Below are positions 8,554 to 16,771 of a stretch of 39,009 bases of DNA, piece after piece. Both the position numbers and the translations under genes were made by a program. The notes below the pieces were generated by a model. That model saw only the letters and a list, made by a program, of their open reading frames with translations. It made no database searches and had not been told where the DNA came from. The DNA comes from Oscillospiraceae bacterium (GTDB taxonomy: Bacteria; Bacillota; Clostridia; Oscillospirales; Acutalibacteraceae): positions 1-39,009 of the forward strand of contig SVON01000018.1 of the NCBI GenBank assembly GCA_015066365.1. Direction: 5' to 3'. Numbering within the stretch: the first letter of the stretch is position 1; each line of letters starts with the position of its first letter.

Positions 8554-9542
8554 TGCTAACCTTTCTTGTGAGTGCCATTCGTTTGGGCATGACATTCCTG
8601 TTGGGCTCTACTGGTGAGACCATCACCGAGAAGTCCGGTCATTTGAACTTGGGCGTCCCCGGCATTATGTGCGTGGGTGCTTCCTGTGGCTGCTTTGTCG
8701 AGGCGGTGTACCTGTCCACCGTGCCGGTGCGGCAGGAGATTCCTCTTTTGGCGGTGCTGTTACCGATCTTGGCAGCGCTGATCGGCGGAGCCCTGATGGG
8801 TCTGTTGTTCAGCTTTTTCACCGTTACTCTGCGGGCAAATCAGAACGTAACCGGTCTCGCGATTACCACGCTGGGCATCGGTATCTCCAACTATATCATT
8901 GACAAAGCGGACGATTACGGTCGCTTTGCCCGGGCGACCAAGCACTTCACCGCTCCGTTGGTGGGCGAAGAGGTGGTGGAATGGTTTGAGGAGATCGGTC
9001 TCGGCTGGTTTGGGGAACTATTCCTATCCTATGGCATCTTTGTGTGGCTGGCTTTGGCTATCGCCATCGGCACCTCCTTGGTGTTTAACCGCACCCGGGT
9101 GGGTCTGCATCTGCGGGCTGTGGGCGAGAATCCTGCCACTGCCGATGCCGCTGGCATCAACGTTACCCGCTATCGCTACGTGGCCACCTGCATCGGTTGT
9201 GCCATTGTCGGCTTGGGCGGCCTGTCATTCATTATGGATTATCTGAACGGCCAGTGGGAGTATTGTGTGGACACCATTGGATGGTTGGCTGTCGCTTTGG
9301 TTATCTTTACCTTGTGGCGTCCTATTTTGGCCATCTTTGGCTCGATTGTGTTTGGCGCGCTGTATATTGCTAGCAGCCGCTTGACCACGCTGGGGGTGGA
9401 GATGACCCTGGCCGACAAAGAGCTGTTCCGTATGTTGCCCTTTGCGGTGACCATCCTGGTGTTGGTGGTGACCAGTATCTTCAGCAAAAAGAATCAGCCT
9501 CCGGCCGGTTTGGGTTTGCCCTATTTCCGCGAGGAGCGGTAA
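8553..9542 (+). CDS. BMP-type ABC transporter permease 2
   Basis: Second membrane subunit, 329 residues, same fold as its neighbour but shorter, as usual for the NupQ-type partner. TITEKSGHLNLGVPGIMCVGA near residues 22-45 corresponds to the conserved NLGIEGMML-type loop. The segment AVGENPATADAAGINVTRYRY near residues 188-208 matches the coupling loop typical of this family (VGENPxAADxAGI), which contacts the ATPase. About eight to nine hydrophobic helices are visible. It is the last gene of the unit; a bidirectional terminator lies 10 bases after the stop. Confidence 0.92.
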   Translation: MLTFLVSAIRLGMTFLLGSTGETITEKSGHLNLGVPGIMCVGASCGCFVEAVYLSTVPVRQEIPLLAVLLPILAALIGGALMGLLFSFFTVTLRANQNVTGLAITTLGIGISNYIIDKADDYGRFARATKHFTAPLVGEEVVEWFEEIGLGWFGELFLSYGIFVWLALAIAIGTSLVFNRTRVGLHLRAVGENPATADAAGINVTRYRYVATCIGCAIVGLGGLSFIMDYLNGQWEYCVDTIGWLAVALVIFTLWRPILAIFGSIVFGALYIASSRLTTLGVEMTLADKELFRMLPFAVTILVLVVTSIFSKKNQPPAGLGLPYFREER

Positions 9543-9552
9543 ACAAATGAAA

Positions 9553-9590
9553 AAGAGCCGTGCAACCATCGGTTGCACGGCTCTTTGTTT
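9553..9590 (+). terminator. Bidirectional terminator between permease and E2-like gene
   Basis: Sixteen-bp perfect stem (9553-9568 with 9572-9587), core GCAACC-ATC-GGTTGC, with A-run left and TTTGTTTTG right. It serves both the plus-strand transporter operon and the convergent minus-strand gene. The core is shared with the terminator at 25310-25346. Confidence 0.92.
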
Positions 9591-9596
9591 TGCAAA

Positions 9597-10445
9597 TTAC
9601 AGCTCCGGGTCCGGAACGATGACCTTGGGGGGTTCCTCCAGCAGGGCCGGATTTTTGAGATACTCCTTCAGCCGGCGGAACGCCTGGGAGAAATAATAGC
9701 CGCTGGCGATACGCTCGTCCATCACCAGGCCGATGGGCAGGCACTTATCGTGGACGATCTCGCCGCTGCGCAGACGGCGGGGCACCTCGCGGGTGTTGCC
9801 GGCGGCCATCGCCATACTGGTGGTGCCGAAATCATAGACGTGGTGATAGATGTGGTTGGTGCGGATGCTGGCCAGGTTGGTAAACACCAGCGTCTGGTGC
9901 ATGGGGCTGGCATCAATGATCGACTTGGGCAACAGATTGTGCCAGTCCATCCACTTAAGGGTGGCAACGGCAAAGCGCACCAAGCCGGGCAGACCCACCA
10001 GGGTCTTGATGATCTTATCGGTCTTGTTCTCACCGGCGTTGTCCCGGTTTTCCTCCACGTACTGTTCGATGCGCTTTTCCACGTCCAGGATGGTGTCCTC
10101 GGGCTTCAGATAGATCTTGCCCATCGTTTCGGCACCGGTGGCACCGGCTTTGAGCACCACCATACCGATGCACACCTCGTTACGGGCGTAGATGCGCTTG
10201 TTCACCACAAAGCGGTTCAGCGCGGGGAACTCGCAGATGGTGCGGTTAAAGGCGGCAAACAGCACCGCCATATGGCTCATGGGGATGCCCTCTTTTTTCT
10301 TTTGGCGGATATAGTTTTCCAACGGCTCCAGCGGCACATCCAGCGTGATGGAATTCATCGAATCGCTGCGCTTTTTCATAAAGTGTGCGGCAAGGCTGTA
10401 CATCGGGTCGGCGTGTTTGAGTTTTTTTCCGTCGGCACGTGGCAT
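9597..10445 (-). CDS. E2-like (2-oxoacid dehydrogenase acyltransferase-fold) protein without lipoyl domain
   Basis: Protein of 282 residues resembling only the catalytic domain of dihydrolipoamide acyltransferases and chloramphenicol acetyltransferase; there is no lipoyl or subunit-binding domain. Near the C-terminus, LPIGLVMDERIASGYYFSQ followed by RLKEYLKNP aligns with the E2 active-site block (DHRxxDG...LxxLLxxP). At residues 243-249 the sequence is D-E-R-I-A-S-G, so the catalytic His is Glu and the following Asp is Ser or Ala. Thus acyl transfer by the classical mechanism is unlikely. No E1 or E3 genes are near. Stand-alone proteins of this kind occur in clostridia, with unknown function. 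Start: AAGGAGG 8 bases before the ATG. Confidence 0.7.
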   Translation of the reverse strand: MPRADGKKLKHADPMYSLAAHFMKKRSDSMNSITLDVPLEPLENYIRQKKKEGIPMSHMAVLFAAFNRTICEFPALNRFVVNKRIYARNEVCIGMVVLKAGATGAETMGKIYLKPEDTILDVEKRIEQYVEENRDNAGENKTDKIIKTLVGLPGLVRFAVATLKWMDWHNLLPKSIIDASPMHQTLVFTNLASIRTNHIYHHVYDFGTTSMAMAAGNTREVPRRLRSGEIVHDKCLPIGLVMDERIASGYYFSQAFRRLKEYLKNPALLEEPPKVIVPDPEL

Positions 10446-10468
10446 AGGAAATCCTCCTTAAACGAATT

Positions 10469-10510
10469 GAATCAATTCATTATAGCATAAAACGCGACAA
10501 AAAGCAATAA
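10469..10510 (-). promoter_or_regulatory. Promoter of the E2-like gene
   Basis: Read on the minus strand: TTGCTT, a 17-base spacer and TATAAT, about 30 bases before the start codon. Boundaries are approximate. Confidence 0.6.
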
Positions 10511-10515
10511 AAACC

Positions 10516-11190
10516 TTACTTTTCCACCGCCACCACGGTGAGCACGCCCTGGGCCACCGTAAAACGCACGTTATGCCCGGCAAAGTCCATCCCGTATATC
10601 CGGTCCGGGTCGTTCTGATAGGTGGGGCGGGGGTCGTGCCGCAGCACCGCCAAGAGGGAGGTGCGGGTCTCTTCCGGCAGACCGGTCAGCAGAGCCTCAT
10701 CGCACACCACCTGCACCGACCGGTCGGTGAGCCCCGCCACAAAGCCGCCGGCGGCATCCGGATGGCTGTCGGTGTAGCTGAGATAGGGCTTGATATCAAA
10801 GAGCGGAGTGCCGTCCATCAGGTCGGCTCCCGCCACCCGGATGACCGGGCCCTCGGGGGTGTCGTAGTCCACCCCCACCAACCGGACGCTGGACAGACCC
10901 AGCGGGTTGGGGCGATAGGGGGAACGGGTGGCAAACACCCCCATACGGGTATTACCCCCCAGCCGGGGAGGCCGCACCGTGGGGGACCAGCCCTCCTGCT
11001 TTACCTCTGAGAAGTGCCAGATCAGCCACAGATGGGAGAAATCCTCGATGCCCCGCAGCGCGTCCGGGTTGCGGTATTCCGGCAAAAACACGATGCGGGC
11101 TGTCAACTCCGGCACCACGCCGCTCTGGCGGGGCACGCCAAACTTGCTGCCAAAGTCGGTGTGGATGTGGGCGATGGGGGTCAGGGTCAT
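10516..11190 (-). CDS. trmO: tRNA (N6-threonylcarbamoyladenosine(37)-N6)-methyltransferase TrmO
   Basis: Enzyme of 224 residues of the TsaA/YaeB (TrmO) family, which uses S-adenosylmethionine to methylate t6A37 to m6t6A in threonine-type tRNAs. Visible family motifs are [19 protein letters not shown] at the N-terminus, [26 protein letters not shown] near residue 95 and the C-terminal [12 protein letters not shown] 11190 is preceded by TTGGAGGTG; the alternative TTG 15 bases upstream overlaps that site. The t6A synthase gene tsaD is also in this window (24299-25306) but not adjacent. The stop is only 70 bases from the E2-like start, and that gap holds the latter's promoter. Confidence 0.93.
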   Translation of the reverse strand: MTLTPIAHIHTDFGSKFGVPRQSGVVPELTARIVFLPEYRNPDALRGIEDFSHLWLIWHFSEVKQEGWSPTVRPPRLGGNTRMGVFATRSPYRPNPLGLSSVRLVGVDYDTPEGPVIRVAGADLMDGTPLFDIKPYLSYTDSHPDAAGGFVAGLTDRSVQVVCDEALLTGLPEETRTSLLAVLRHDPRPTYQNDPDRIYGMDFAGHNVRFTVAQGVLTVVAVEK

Positions 11191-11294
11191 AACGGACACC
11201 TCCAAGAGGGATTTTTTTCATTATACCATATGGTCCGGGTCGGTGGCAAGGGTGGGCTGTGGCAAAAATTTCTGTGGCAAAAATAAAAAATTAC

Positions 11295-11323
11295 TTGTAT
11301 TTTTTGGAAAAACTGGCTATACT
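11295..11323 (+). promoter_or_regulatory. Promoter of the rubrerythrin gene
   Basis: TTGTAT (11295-11300), 17-base spacer, TATACT (11318-11323), in A/T-rich DNA, 33 bases before the start codon. No PerR-like palindrome was recognised. Confidence 0.65.
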
Positions 11324-11356
11324 AAAGAAGAAAAAATCCATTTAGGAGGTAGTATT

Positions 11357-11890
11357 ATGGAACTGAAAGGCACCAAAACCGAGCGCAACCTGGCTGAGGC
11401 GTTTGCCGGCGAGAGCCAGGCCCGCAACAAGTACACCTATTTTGCGTCCGTAGCGAAGAAGGAGGGCTATCAGCAGATCGCCGCCATCTTTGAGGAGACG
11501 GCCAACAACGAGAAGGAGCACGCCAAATTGTGGTTTAAGCACCTGCAGGGCATCGGCGACACCGCCGCCAACCTGAAGGCCGCCGCTGAGGGCGAGTACT
11601 ATGAGTGGACCGATATGTACGACCGCTTCGCCAAAGAGGCGGAGGAAGAGGGCTTCAAGGCGCTGGCCGCTCAATTCCGTATGGTGGCCGCCATCGAGAA
11701 GACCCACGAGGAGCGCTACCGCAAGCTGCTGCAGAACGTGGAGATGCAGCAGGTCTTTGAGAAGGCCGGCGAGACCATGTGGGAGTGCCGCAACTGCGGT
11801 CATCTGGTGATGGGCAAAAAGGCTCCCGCCACCTGCCCCGTCTGTGCTCACCCCCAGGCCTATTTCGAGGTGCGCAAGGAGAATTATTAA
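11357..11890 (+). CDS. rbr: Rubrerythrin
   Basis: Non-haem iron peroxidase of 177 residues that reduces hydrogen peroxide in anaerobes. An N-terminal ferritin-like four-helix bundle (about 1-135) has the diiron ligands in [23 protein letters not shown] and [11 protein letters not shown]-terminal rubredoxin-like domain carries Cys144, Cys147, Cys160 and Cys163 (C-x2-C pairs) for one iron. The start ATG 11357 follows TTTAGGAGG; a much longer in-frame extension is not supported by the family. It is a single-gene unit between its own promoter and a bidirectional terminator, and points to an obligate anaerobe that meets occasional oxygen. Confidence 0.96.
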   Translation: MELKGTKTERNLAEAFAGESQARNKYTYFASVAKKEGYQQIAAIFEETANNEKEHAKLWFKHLQGIGDTAANLKAAAEGEYYEWTDMYDRFAKEAEEEGFKALAAQFRMVAAIEKTHEERYRKLLQNVEMQQVFEKAGETMWECRNCGHLVMGKKAPATCPVCAHPQAYFEVRKENY

Positions 11891-11902
11891 TCCAACCAAA
11901 GC

Positions 11903-11936
11903 AAAAAGCCGTGGCGTTTGCCACGGCTTTTTCTTT
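11903..11936 (+). terminator. Bidirectional terminator between rbr and the oligopeptide-binding gene
   Basis: Thirteen-bp stem AAAAAGCCGTGGC / GCCACGGCTTTTT, loop GTTT (11903-11932), with a T-rich right side and A-rich left side. It serves both convergent genes. Confidence 0.93.
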
Positions 11937-13559
11937 TTACTCAAACTTTTTGGCTTTTCGGAAATCGATGGGGGCGCTGTACCGACCACCGCCAAAGGGG
12001 CGCAGGGTGACCCCCTCCACGCCGGCGGCCACCGCTCCGTAGCGGGTCACGTCCCCCAGCGGCACGCAGGGGCAGGCCTTCCACAGCATCTGCTCCAGCG
12101 TCTCCAGCTCAGCGCGTCCCCCCTCCAGAGCTCGTTGGAGGGCGGTGTCCACCGTTTGGTTGCTCAGCCCCGCCAGATTACCGGCGGCATCCGAGGCAAA
12201 GACCGAGAGGTTCTCGGCACCGGTGCGCCCGGTGGGGGTGTGGGTGTAGAGGGCGGCCTGATAGCTGCCGCTGTGCACCCGGCGGGTAAGGTCTGCCTCA
12301 GGCAGCAGGGTCAGGGTGGGGTATACCCCCAGGTTTTTTTGCCAGGATTGCACCAGATAGCGGGCCAGATCGGCGCTGACCGGGTCGTCTGCCGCCAACA
12401 GCTCAAACCGCAGGCTTCCCGCCTCAAGGATGGTCAAGCCTTTTTTAAGGGACGCCTTGGCGGCGGTGACGTCGGTGGGGTAGGTCAGCCGGTTCTGGGG
12501 GGTGCGGTATAGGTCGGTGCCGGCTACCACCGCCTCCGGGGGAATAAATCCGCCGGCGCGGGTCTCCGCTCCGCCCTTGTCCTTCAGCAGGGCTTCCAAA
12601 GCCCCCCACTCGATGCTATCCCGCAGAGCCCGGCGGGTCTCCGCGGTGGTAAAGGGGGCGGTCGCGGTGTTAAACCACAGGCTGCGCAGGGTATCCCGGA
12701 GCGGGTGCTTTTGCACCTTTTCCCCCGCCTTTGCCGCCTGGGCGGCGGTGAGGGGAGCGGCATCCAGGTCGCCCTTATTCAGCGCCGCCACCGGATCCTC
12801 GACCCCGATGACAAACCGTACTGCCTCGGGGGTGATGGCGTCGGCGTCGTGATAGTGCTCGTACTTATAGGTCAGCAGGCTTTCGTTGTGCGTCCAGGCC
12901 GCCAGCCAAAAGGCGCCGTTGCCCAGCACGTACTCCTTTTCCAGCCCGTACCGACCGGCAGTATACTCAAAAAACGCCTGGTTGCAGGGCATAAAGGGGG
13001 TGGTGGCCACCCGGGCGGGAAAGTCGCTGTCCGGCTGTTCCAGCGTGACCACCAGCGTGTTTTCGCCGGTGGCCTTGACCCCCAGGTCGGAGAGCTTTTT
13101 CTTGCCGGTGCGGATGGCTTTGGCATTTTTGATGCCGTCAAACTCCGCCGCCAGGGGTGAGCCGGTGGCGGGGTCTACCGCCCGCTTCCAGCCGAAGACA
13201 AAGTCGGCGGCGGTTACCTTGGTGGGGGTGCTCCAGAGGTTGGCCGGGTCGTCCAGCTTAAGGGTGCTCCACGCCGCCTCTTTCAGCGTAAAGGTGTAGG
13301 TCAGCCCATCCTCCGACACCGTCCAGGTGGCGGCGCCGGGCACCGCCTTGCCGTCGGCGTCCAGACGGGTGAGCCCCTCAAATAGGGCGGCGATCACCGT
13401 CACCGAGGCGGTGTCGGTGGCCATCTGGGGGTCCAGCCCCTCCGGCTCGGCGTCAATGGGGAACCGGAATCCCTTGCCGGTGCCGTCGTCGCCGCATCCG
13501 GTCAGCCCGGCGCACAGCAAACAGACCACCAGCCATAAAGCCAGCAGGCGGTTTTTCAT
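11937..13559 (-). CDS. Oligopeptide-type ABC substrate-binding lipoprotein (SBP_bac_5)
   Basis: Lipoprotein of 540 residues. The signal peptide with lipobox LTGC puts the lipidated Cys at residue 22. FRFPIDAEPEGLDPQMATDTAS and VIAALFEGLTRLDADGK are the typical opening of OppA/DppA-like receptors, and ATWTVSEDGLTYTFTLKEAAW followed by ADFVFGWKRAVDP is the family signature. It would capture peptides or similar solutes outside the cell. No permease or ATPase gene is adjacent, so it is an orphan receptor that must share transporter parts encoded elsewhere or have a sensing role. ATG 13559 is chosen from the AAGGAGGGG site; an in-frame extension runs into the promoter and terminator region. Confidence 0.9.
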   Translation of the reverse strand: MKNRLLALWLVVCLLCAGLTGCGDDGTGKGFRFPIDAEPEGLDPQMATDTASVTVIAALFEGLTRLDADGKAVPGAATWTVSEDGLTYTFTLKEAAWSTLKLDDPANLWSTPTKVTAADFVFGWKRAVDPATGSPLAAEFDGIKNAKAIRTGKKKLSDLGVKATGENTLVVTLEQPDSDFPARVATTPFMPCNQAFFEYTAGRYGLEKEYVLGNGAFWLAAWTHNESLLTYKYEHYHDADAITPEAVRFVIGVEDPVAALNKGDLDAAPLTAAQAAKAGEKVQKHPLRDTLRSLWFNTATAPFTTAETRRALRDSIEWGALEALLKDKGGAETRAGGFIPPEAVVAGTDLYRTPQNRLTYPTDVTAAKASLKKGLTILEAGSLRFELLAADDPVSADLARYLVQSWQKNLGVYPTLTLLPEADLTRRVHSGSYQAALYTHTPTGRTGAENLSVFASDAAGNLAGLSNQTVDTALQRALEGGRAELETLEQMLWKACPCVPLGDVTRYGAVAAGVEGVTLRPFGGGRYSAPIDFRKAKKFE

Positions 13560-13639
13560 TCCGATCCCCTCCTTTTCTTGTGGATGTGCGCACAGGCGTT
13601 GCCCCTCTGCCCAAAGTTCCGGTCTTATTATAACAAAAG

Positions 13640-13665
13640 TCCCGATGGGTTTGCAACCCATCGGG
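13640..13665 (-). terminator. Terminator of the S1-domain gene
   Basis: Eleven-bp perfect stem CCCGATGGGTT / AACCCATCGGG (13641-13651 with 13655-13665). On the minus strand it is followed by ACTTTTGTT. A TTGCAA...TATAAT pair (18-base spacer) overlapping it on the minus strand is a possible promoter for the oligopeptide-binding gene. Confidence 0.75.
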
Positions 13666-13675
13666 AACAAATTTT

Positions 13676-14611
13676 TCACACCCGGTCAAAGTGCCGCTCG
13701 ATCACCCGGCTGCATCCCTCCGGGGAATACCGCCAATGGGTCAGCGGTCCGGTGGTGATGAAATACTCCGGCTCGGCGGGAGGCTGATCGTTGTCGGTGG
13801 CGTCGATGAGCGCCAGCTTGATCTTCAGCTTCTCCGGTTGCACGCTCTTGATGTACACCGCCGCCTGCTGACCCACCCGTACCCCGGGGTGGGGCTCTGC
13901 CAGCCCCGCCAGATTGGGGGACAGCTCCACAAAGATGCCGTAGGGCTCTACCGACCGGACGATGCCGGCCACCGTTTCTCCCACCCGGAACCGTGCGGCG
14001 TTTTGCTCCCACGTGCCGAGCAGCTCCCGGTGGGACAGGCAGATGCGGTCGTTCTCCAGTGAGGATACCACCCCCAGGATCTCCATCCCCACCGTCAACC
14101 GGTCACCGGGGTGCAGGATGCGGCTGACCGAGATGTCGGCGATGGGTAAGAGTGCCGGCAGACCGCACCCCACGTCGCAAAACGCCCCAAAGGTTTCCAG
14201 CCGGGTGATGCGGGCGGGGATCACGTCCCCCAGCTGCAGGTTGCGCAGAAACGCCTCTTTGCATCGCTCTTGGGCCAGCCGGCGGGATAATATGGGGCGG
14301 CATCCCGCCTCGGTATGCTCAAAGCCGGTCACCACAAAGCACACCGGCTTGTTCACCCGGGTGATCAGCACAATGTCCTTGACGGTGCCTTCGACGATGC
14401 CCAGAGCCCCCTCCCGGCGGGGGATGATTCCCTCACCGCAGGGCAGTTTTACGTATAGGTTGTGGTCCACGTCACAGCGCACCACCCGCCCCTCCAGCAG
14501 GCGGCCTTCTTCTTTTGCCTGCATCAGGGCGGTGAGCGACCCCACCGCGGCCCGGTTCTCCGGGGTGTCGATACGGTCGCCTTCCGGCAGATAGAGATGG
14601 GTTTGATCCAT
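13676..14611 (-). CDS. S1 RNA-binding domain protein
   Basis: Cytoplasmic protein of 311 residues with three S1-type OB folds, at about residues 36-100 (LEGRVVRCDVDHNLYVKLP), 126-195 (GDVIPARITRLETFGAFCDV) and 210-280 (GETVAGIVRSVEPYGIFVEL). The second and third have the classical G.I....GAF/GIFV pattern; the first is more diverged. It resembles clostridial S1-like proteins but is shorter than E. coli S1, and it is not fused to IspH or cytidylate kinase. Likely binds mRNA or structured RNA; the exact role is not certain. The gene is single, with its own terminator, and a ribosome binding site (AAAGGA) precedes the ATG. Confidence 0.85.
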   Translation of the reverse strand: MDQTHLYLPEGDRIDTPENRAAVGSLTALMQAKEEGRLLEGRVVRCDVDHNLYVKLPCGEGIIPRREGALGIVEGTVKDIVLITRVNKPVCFVVTGFEHTEAGCRPILSRRLAQERCKEAFLRNLQLGDVIPARITRLETFGAFCDVGCGLPALLPIADISVSRILHPGDRLTVGMEILGVVSSLENDRICLSHRELLGTWEQNAARFRVGETVAGIVRSVEPYGIFVELSPNLAGLAEPHPGVRVGQQAAVYIKSVQPEKLKIKLALIDATDNDQPPAEPEYFITTGPLTHWRYSPEGCSRVIERHFDRV

Positions 14612-14689
14612 AAGGGTATCCGTCCTTTCCTTTAGCTTAATGGATTATATGCTTCCTTGTCTCTTATCATACCCTACCGAAGGCATAAA

Positions 14690-14727
14690 AAAAGGAGATT
14701 TCTGTCACCAGACAGAAATCTCCTTTT
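14690..14727 (-). terminator. Terminator of the small exporter-like gene
   Basis: Seventeen-bp perfect stem (14690-14706 with 14711-14727), loop ACCA, core GGAGATTTCTGTC. On the minus strand it ends in a run of T residues, placing it right after the gene at 14732. Confidence 0.93.
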
Positions 14728-14731
14728 GGGA

Positions 14732-15244
14732 TCAGAAGAACAGCCCCTTGAAAAAGAGGGACAGAAGCCCCATCAGCGCTGCGGCCAGGCACACGCCCAG
14801 CGCGATGGCGGGGAACGCCTTTTTGGGCGGGATATCCAGCAGAGAGGCGATAAGGGCGCCGGTCCAGGCGCCGGTACCGGGCAGGGGGATGCCCACGAAC
14901 AGGAGCAGACCCCAGAAATAGCCCTGTTGGATCCTGTCGCTCTTGCTCAGCGCTTTTTTCTCCAGCTTTTCCACCATAGGGCGGAACAGCTTGGTCTGCT
15001 TGAGCTTATTAAAGATGGGGGTGATGAACCAGAGGATAAAGGGGATGGGGATCAGGTTGGCCACGATACACAGGGGCACCGCGATCCAGGGGGAGATACC
15101 CAGACCGATGGCGATGGGCAGACCGCCCCGCAGCTCCACGATGGGGAGCATCGAGATCACCGCCACGTACAGTTCGTTGGGCAACCCTTCAAACACACTT
15201 GCCAGCCACGTGGTGGTGCTCAAAAGATGCAGCGTTTTGTTCAT
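14732..15244 (-). CDS. Small multidrug-export-type membrane protein (COG2426)
   Basis: Membrane protein of 170 residues similar to the family named small multi-drug export protein (PF06695). Recognisable segments are VISMLPIVELRGGLPIAIGLG near residues 31-51, a second helix IAVPLCIVANLIPIPFILWF, and GYFWGLLLFVGIPLPGTGAW around residue 107-126, followed by a last hydrophobic hairpin. The pattern of two similar halves with ELRGG/PIPxTG motifs resembles DedA-like folds. The name is historical; transport of drugs is not demonstrated by this sequence. ATG 15244 (MNKTL) is preferred since GGAGG lies 10 bases ahead; ATG 15253 is too close to that site. Confidence 0.8.
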   Translation of the reverse strand: MNKTLHLLSTTTWLASVFEGLPNELYVAVISMLPIVELRGGLPIAIGLGISPWIAVPLCIVANLIPIPFILWFITPIFNKLKQTKLFRPMVEKLEKKALSKSDRIQQGYFWGLLLFVGIPLPGTGAWTGALIASLLDIPPKKAFPAIALGVCLAAALMGLLSLFFKGLFF

Positions 15245-15395
15245 AGGCTCCATTCCTCCAGATGGGAAAATAACGTTCGTGGGATATTGTACCATACCCT
15301 ATGAAAAAAATCCACTACTTTTTGTCAGCGACAAAAAACTCTTTGCAATTCCGGAAAAATGTGATACCATAAAGCCGAAAGGAAGGTGCGTGCGT

Positions 15396-16694
15396 ATGCG
15401 GATGTACGACGTGATCCGGCACAAACGGATGGGTCTGGCCCACACCGAGCAGGAGCTGCGGTGGATGATCGAGGGTTTTACCGCGGGGAGCATCCCGGAC
15501 TATCAGATGGCCGCCTGGGCTATGGCGGTGTGTCTCAATGGGATGACCCGGTCGGAGACCGCCATCCTGACGGACGCCATGATGCGCTCCGGGGACACGG
15601 TGGATCTGTCCCGGTTTGGCACCCGCTCGGTGGACAAGCACTCCACCGGTGGCGTGGGGGATAAGACCAGCCTCATCGTCACCCCCATCGTGGCGGCGTT
15701 GGGCGGCAAGGTCGCCAAGATGTCCGGCCGTGGTCTGGGGCATACCGGCGGCACGGTGGACAAGCTGGAGTCCATCCCCGGCTACCGCACCGAGCTGTCC
15801 CCGGAGGCGTTCCTCAGCCAGGTGGAGCGGGTGGGGCTAGCCATCATCGGGCAGTCCGGCAACCTGGCCCCGGCGGATAAAAAGCTGTACGCCCTGCGGG
15901 ATGTGACCGCCACGGTGGATAGTCTGCCGCTGATCGCCTCCAGCATTATGAGCAAAAAGCTGGCTGCCGGCGCCCACGCCATCGTGCTGGACGTGAAGGT
16001 GGGCAGCGGTGCCTTTATGAAGACCCGGGAGCAGGGCGAGGCCCTGGCCCGGCAGATGGTGGAGATCGCCACCGCCTGCGGTCGTCAGGCCGCCGCGCTG
16101 GTGACCAATATGGACGTGCCGCTGGGCGAGGCGGTGGGCAACGCCCTGGAGGTGCAGGAGGCGGTGAGCATCCTGCAGGGGGGCGGCGACCCAAAACTGC
16201 GCGCCCTGTGTGAGGCGCTGGCCGCCGAGATGGCGGTGCTGTGTCTGGGGCTGACCCCGAACGCCGCCACCCGGCAGGTAACGGAAGCGGTGGACAGCGG
16301 CGCCGCCTTTCGGCAGATGTGCCGGTGGGTGGAGGCCCAGGGCGGTGACCCCGCCTATCTGACCGACCCGAGCCGCTTCCCCGCCGCCCCGGCTTACGCT
16401 GTCACCGCCCCGGTGGACGGCTATATCACCGGGATGGACGCCGAGGCCATCGGCGTGGCGGCGGTGACCCTGGGAGCCGGTCGGGCCACCAAGGAGGAGG
16501 CTATCGACCACGCCGCCGGCATCCGTATCATCAAAAAGATCGGCGACCAAGTAAAAAAAGGCGACCCCATCGCCACCCTCTACACCAACCATGCCGGCGC
16601 GGTCCGCGCCGCCACCGAAGCCTATCTGGCGGCGGTGACGGTGGGCGACACCGCCCCGAAAGCGCAAGAACTGATTTACAGCGTGATACGATAA
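15396..16694 (+). CDS. pdp: Pyrimidine-nucleoside phosphorylase
   Basis: Cytoplasmic enzyme of 432 residues that splits uridine, deoxyuridine and thymidine with phosphate to base and (deoxy)ribose-1-phosphate. It opens MRMYDVIRHK, like Bacillus Pdp. The phosphate/nucleoside site KHSTGGVGDKTS is at residues 81-92 and the family signature SGRGLGHTGGT at 110-120. The C-terminal domain with AGIRIIKKIGDQVKKGDPIATLYTN is present and complete. The start ATG 15396 follows GGAAGG by 9 bases; ATG 15402 is a possible alternative. No deoC, cdd or nucleoside permease is adjacent, so it stands alone before a convergent gene. Confidence 0.93.
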   Translation: MRMYDVIRHKRMGLAHTEQELRWMIEGFTAGSIPDYQMAAWAMAVCLNGMTRSETAILTDAMMRSGDTVDLSRFGTRSVDKHSTGGVGDKTSLIVTPIVAALGGKVAKMSGRGLGHTGGTVDKLESIPGYRTELSPEAFLSQVERVGLAIIGQSGNLAPADKKLYALRDVTATVDSLPLIASSIMSKKLAAGAHAIVLDVKVGSGAFMKTREQGEALARQMVEIATACGRQAAALVTNMDVPLGEAVGNALEVQEAVSILQGGGDPKLRALCEALAAEMAVLCLGLTPNAATRQVTEAVDSGAAFRQMCRWVEAQGGDPAYLTDPSRFPAAPAYAVTAPVDGYITGMDAEAIGVAAVTLGAGRATKEEAIDHAAGIRIIKKIGDQVKKGDPIATLYTNHAGAVRAATEAYLAAVTVGDTAPKAQELIYSVIR

Positions 16695-16733
16695 AAAAGA
16701 GCCTGGACAACCTCGATTGCCCAGGCTCTTTTC
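16695..16733 (+). terminator. Bidirectional terminator between pdp and spoVAE
   Basis: Stem AAAAGAGCCTGG / CCAGGCTCTTTT around a 14-base loop that itself holds CAA...TTG pairing. T-rich on the right and A-rich on the left. Confidence 0.9.
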
Positions 16734-16771
16734 TTATGAAGGATGGCGATGCAGGCGAAGCCTTTTTGGGT

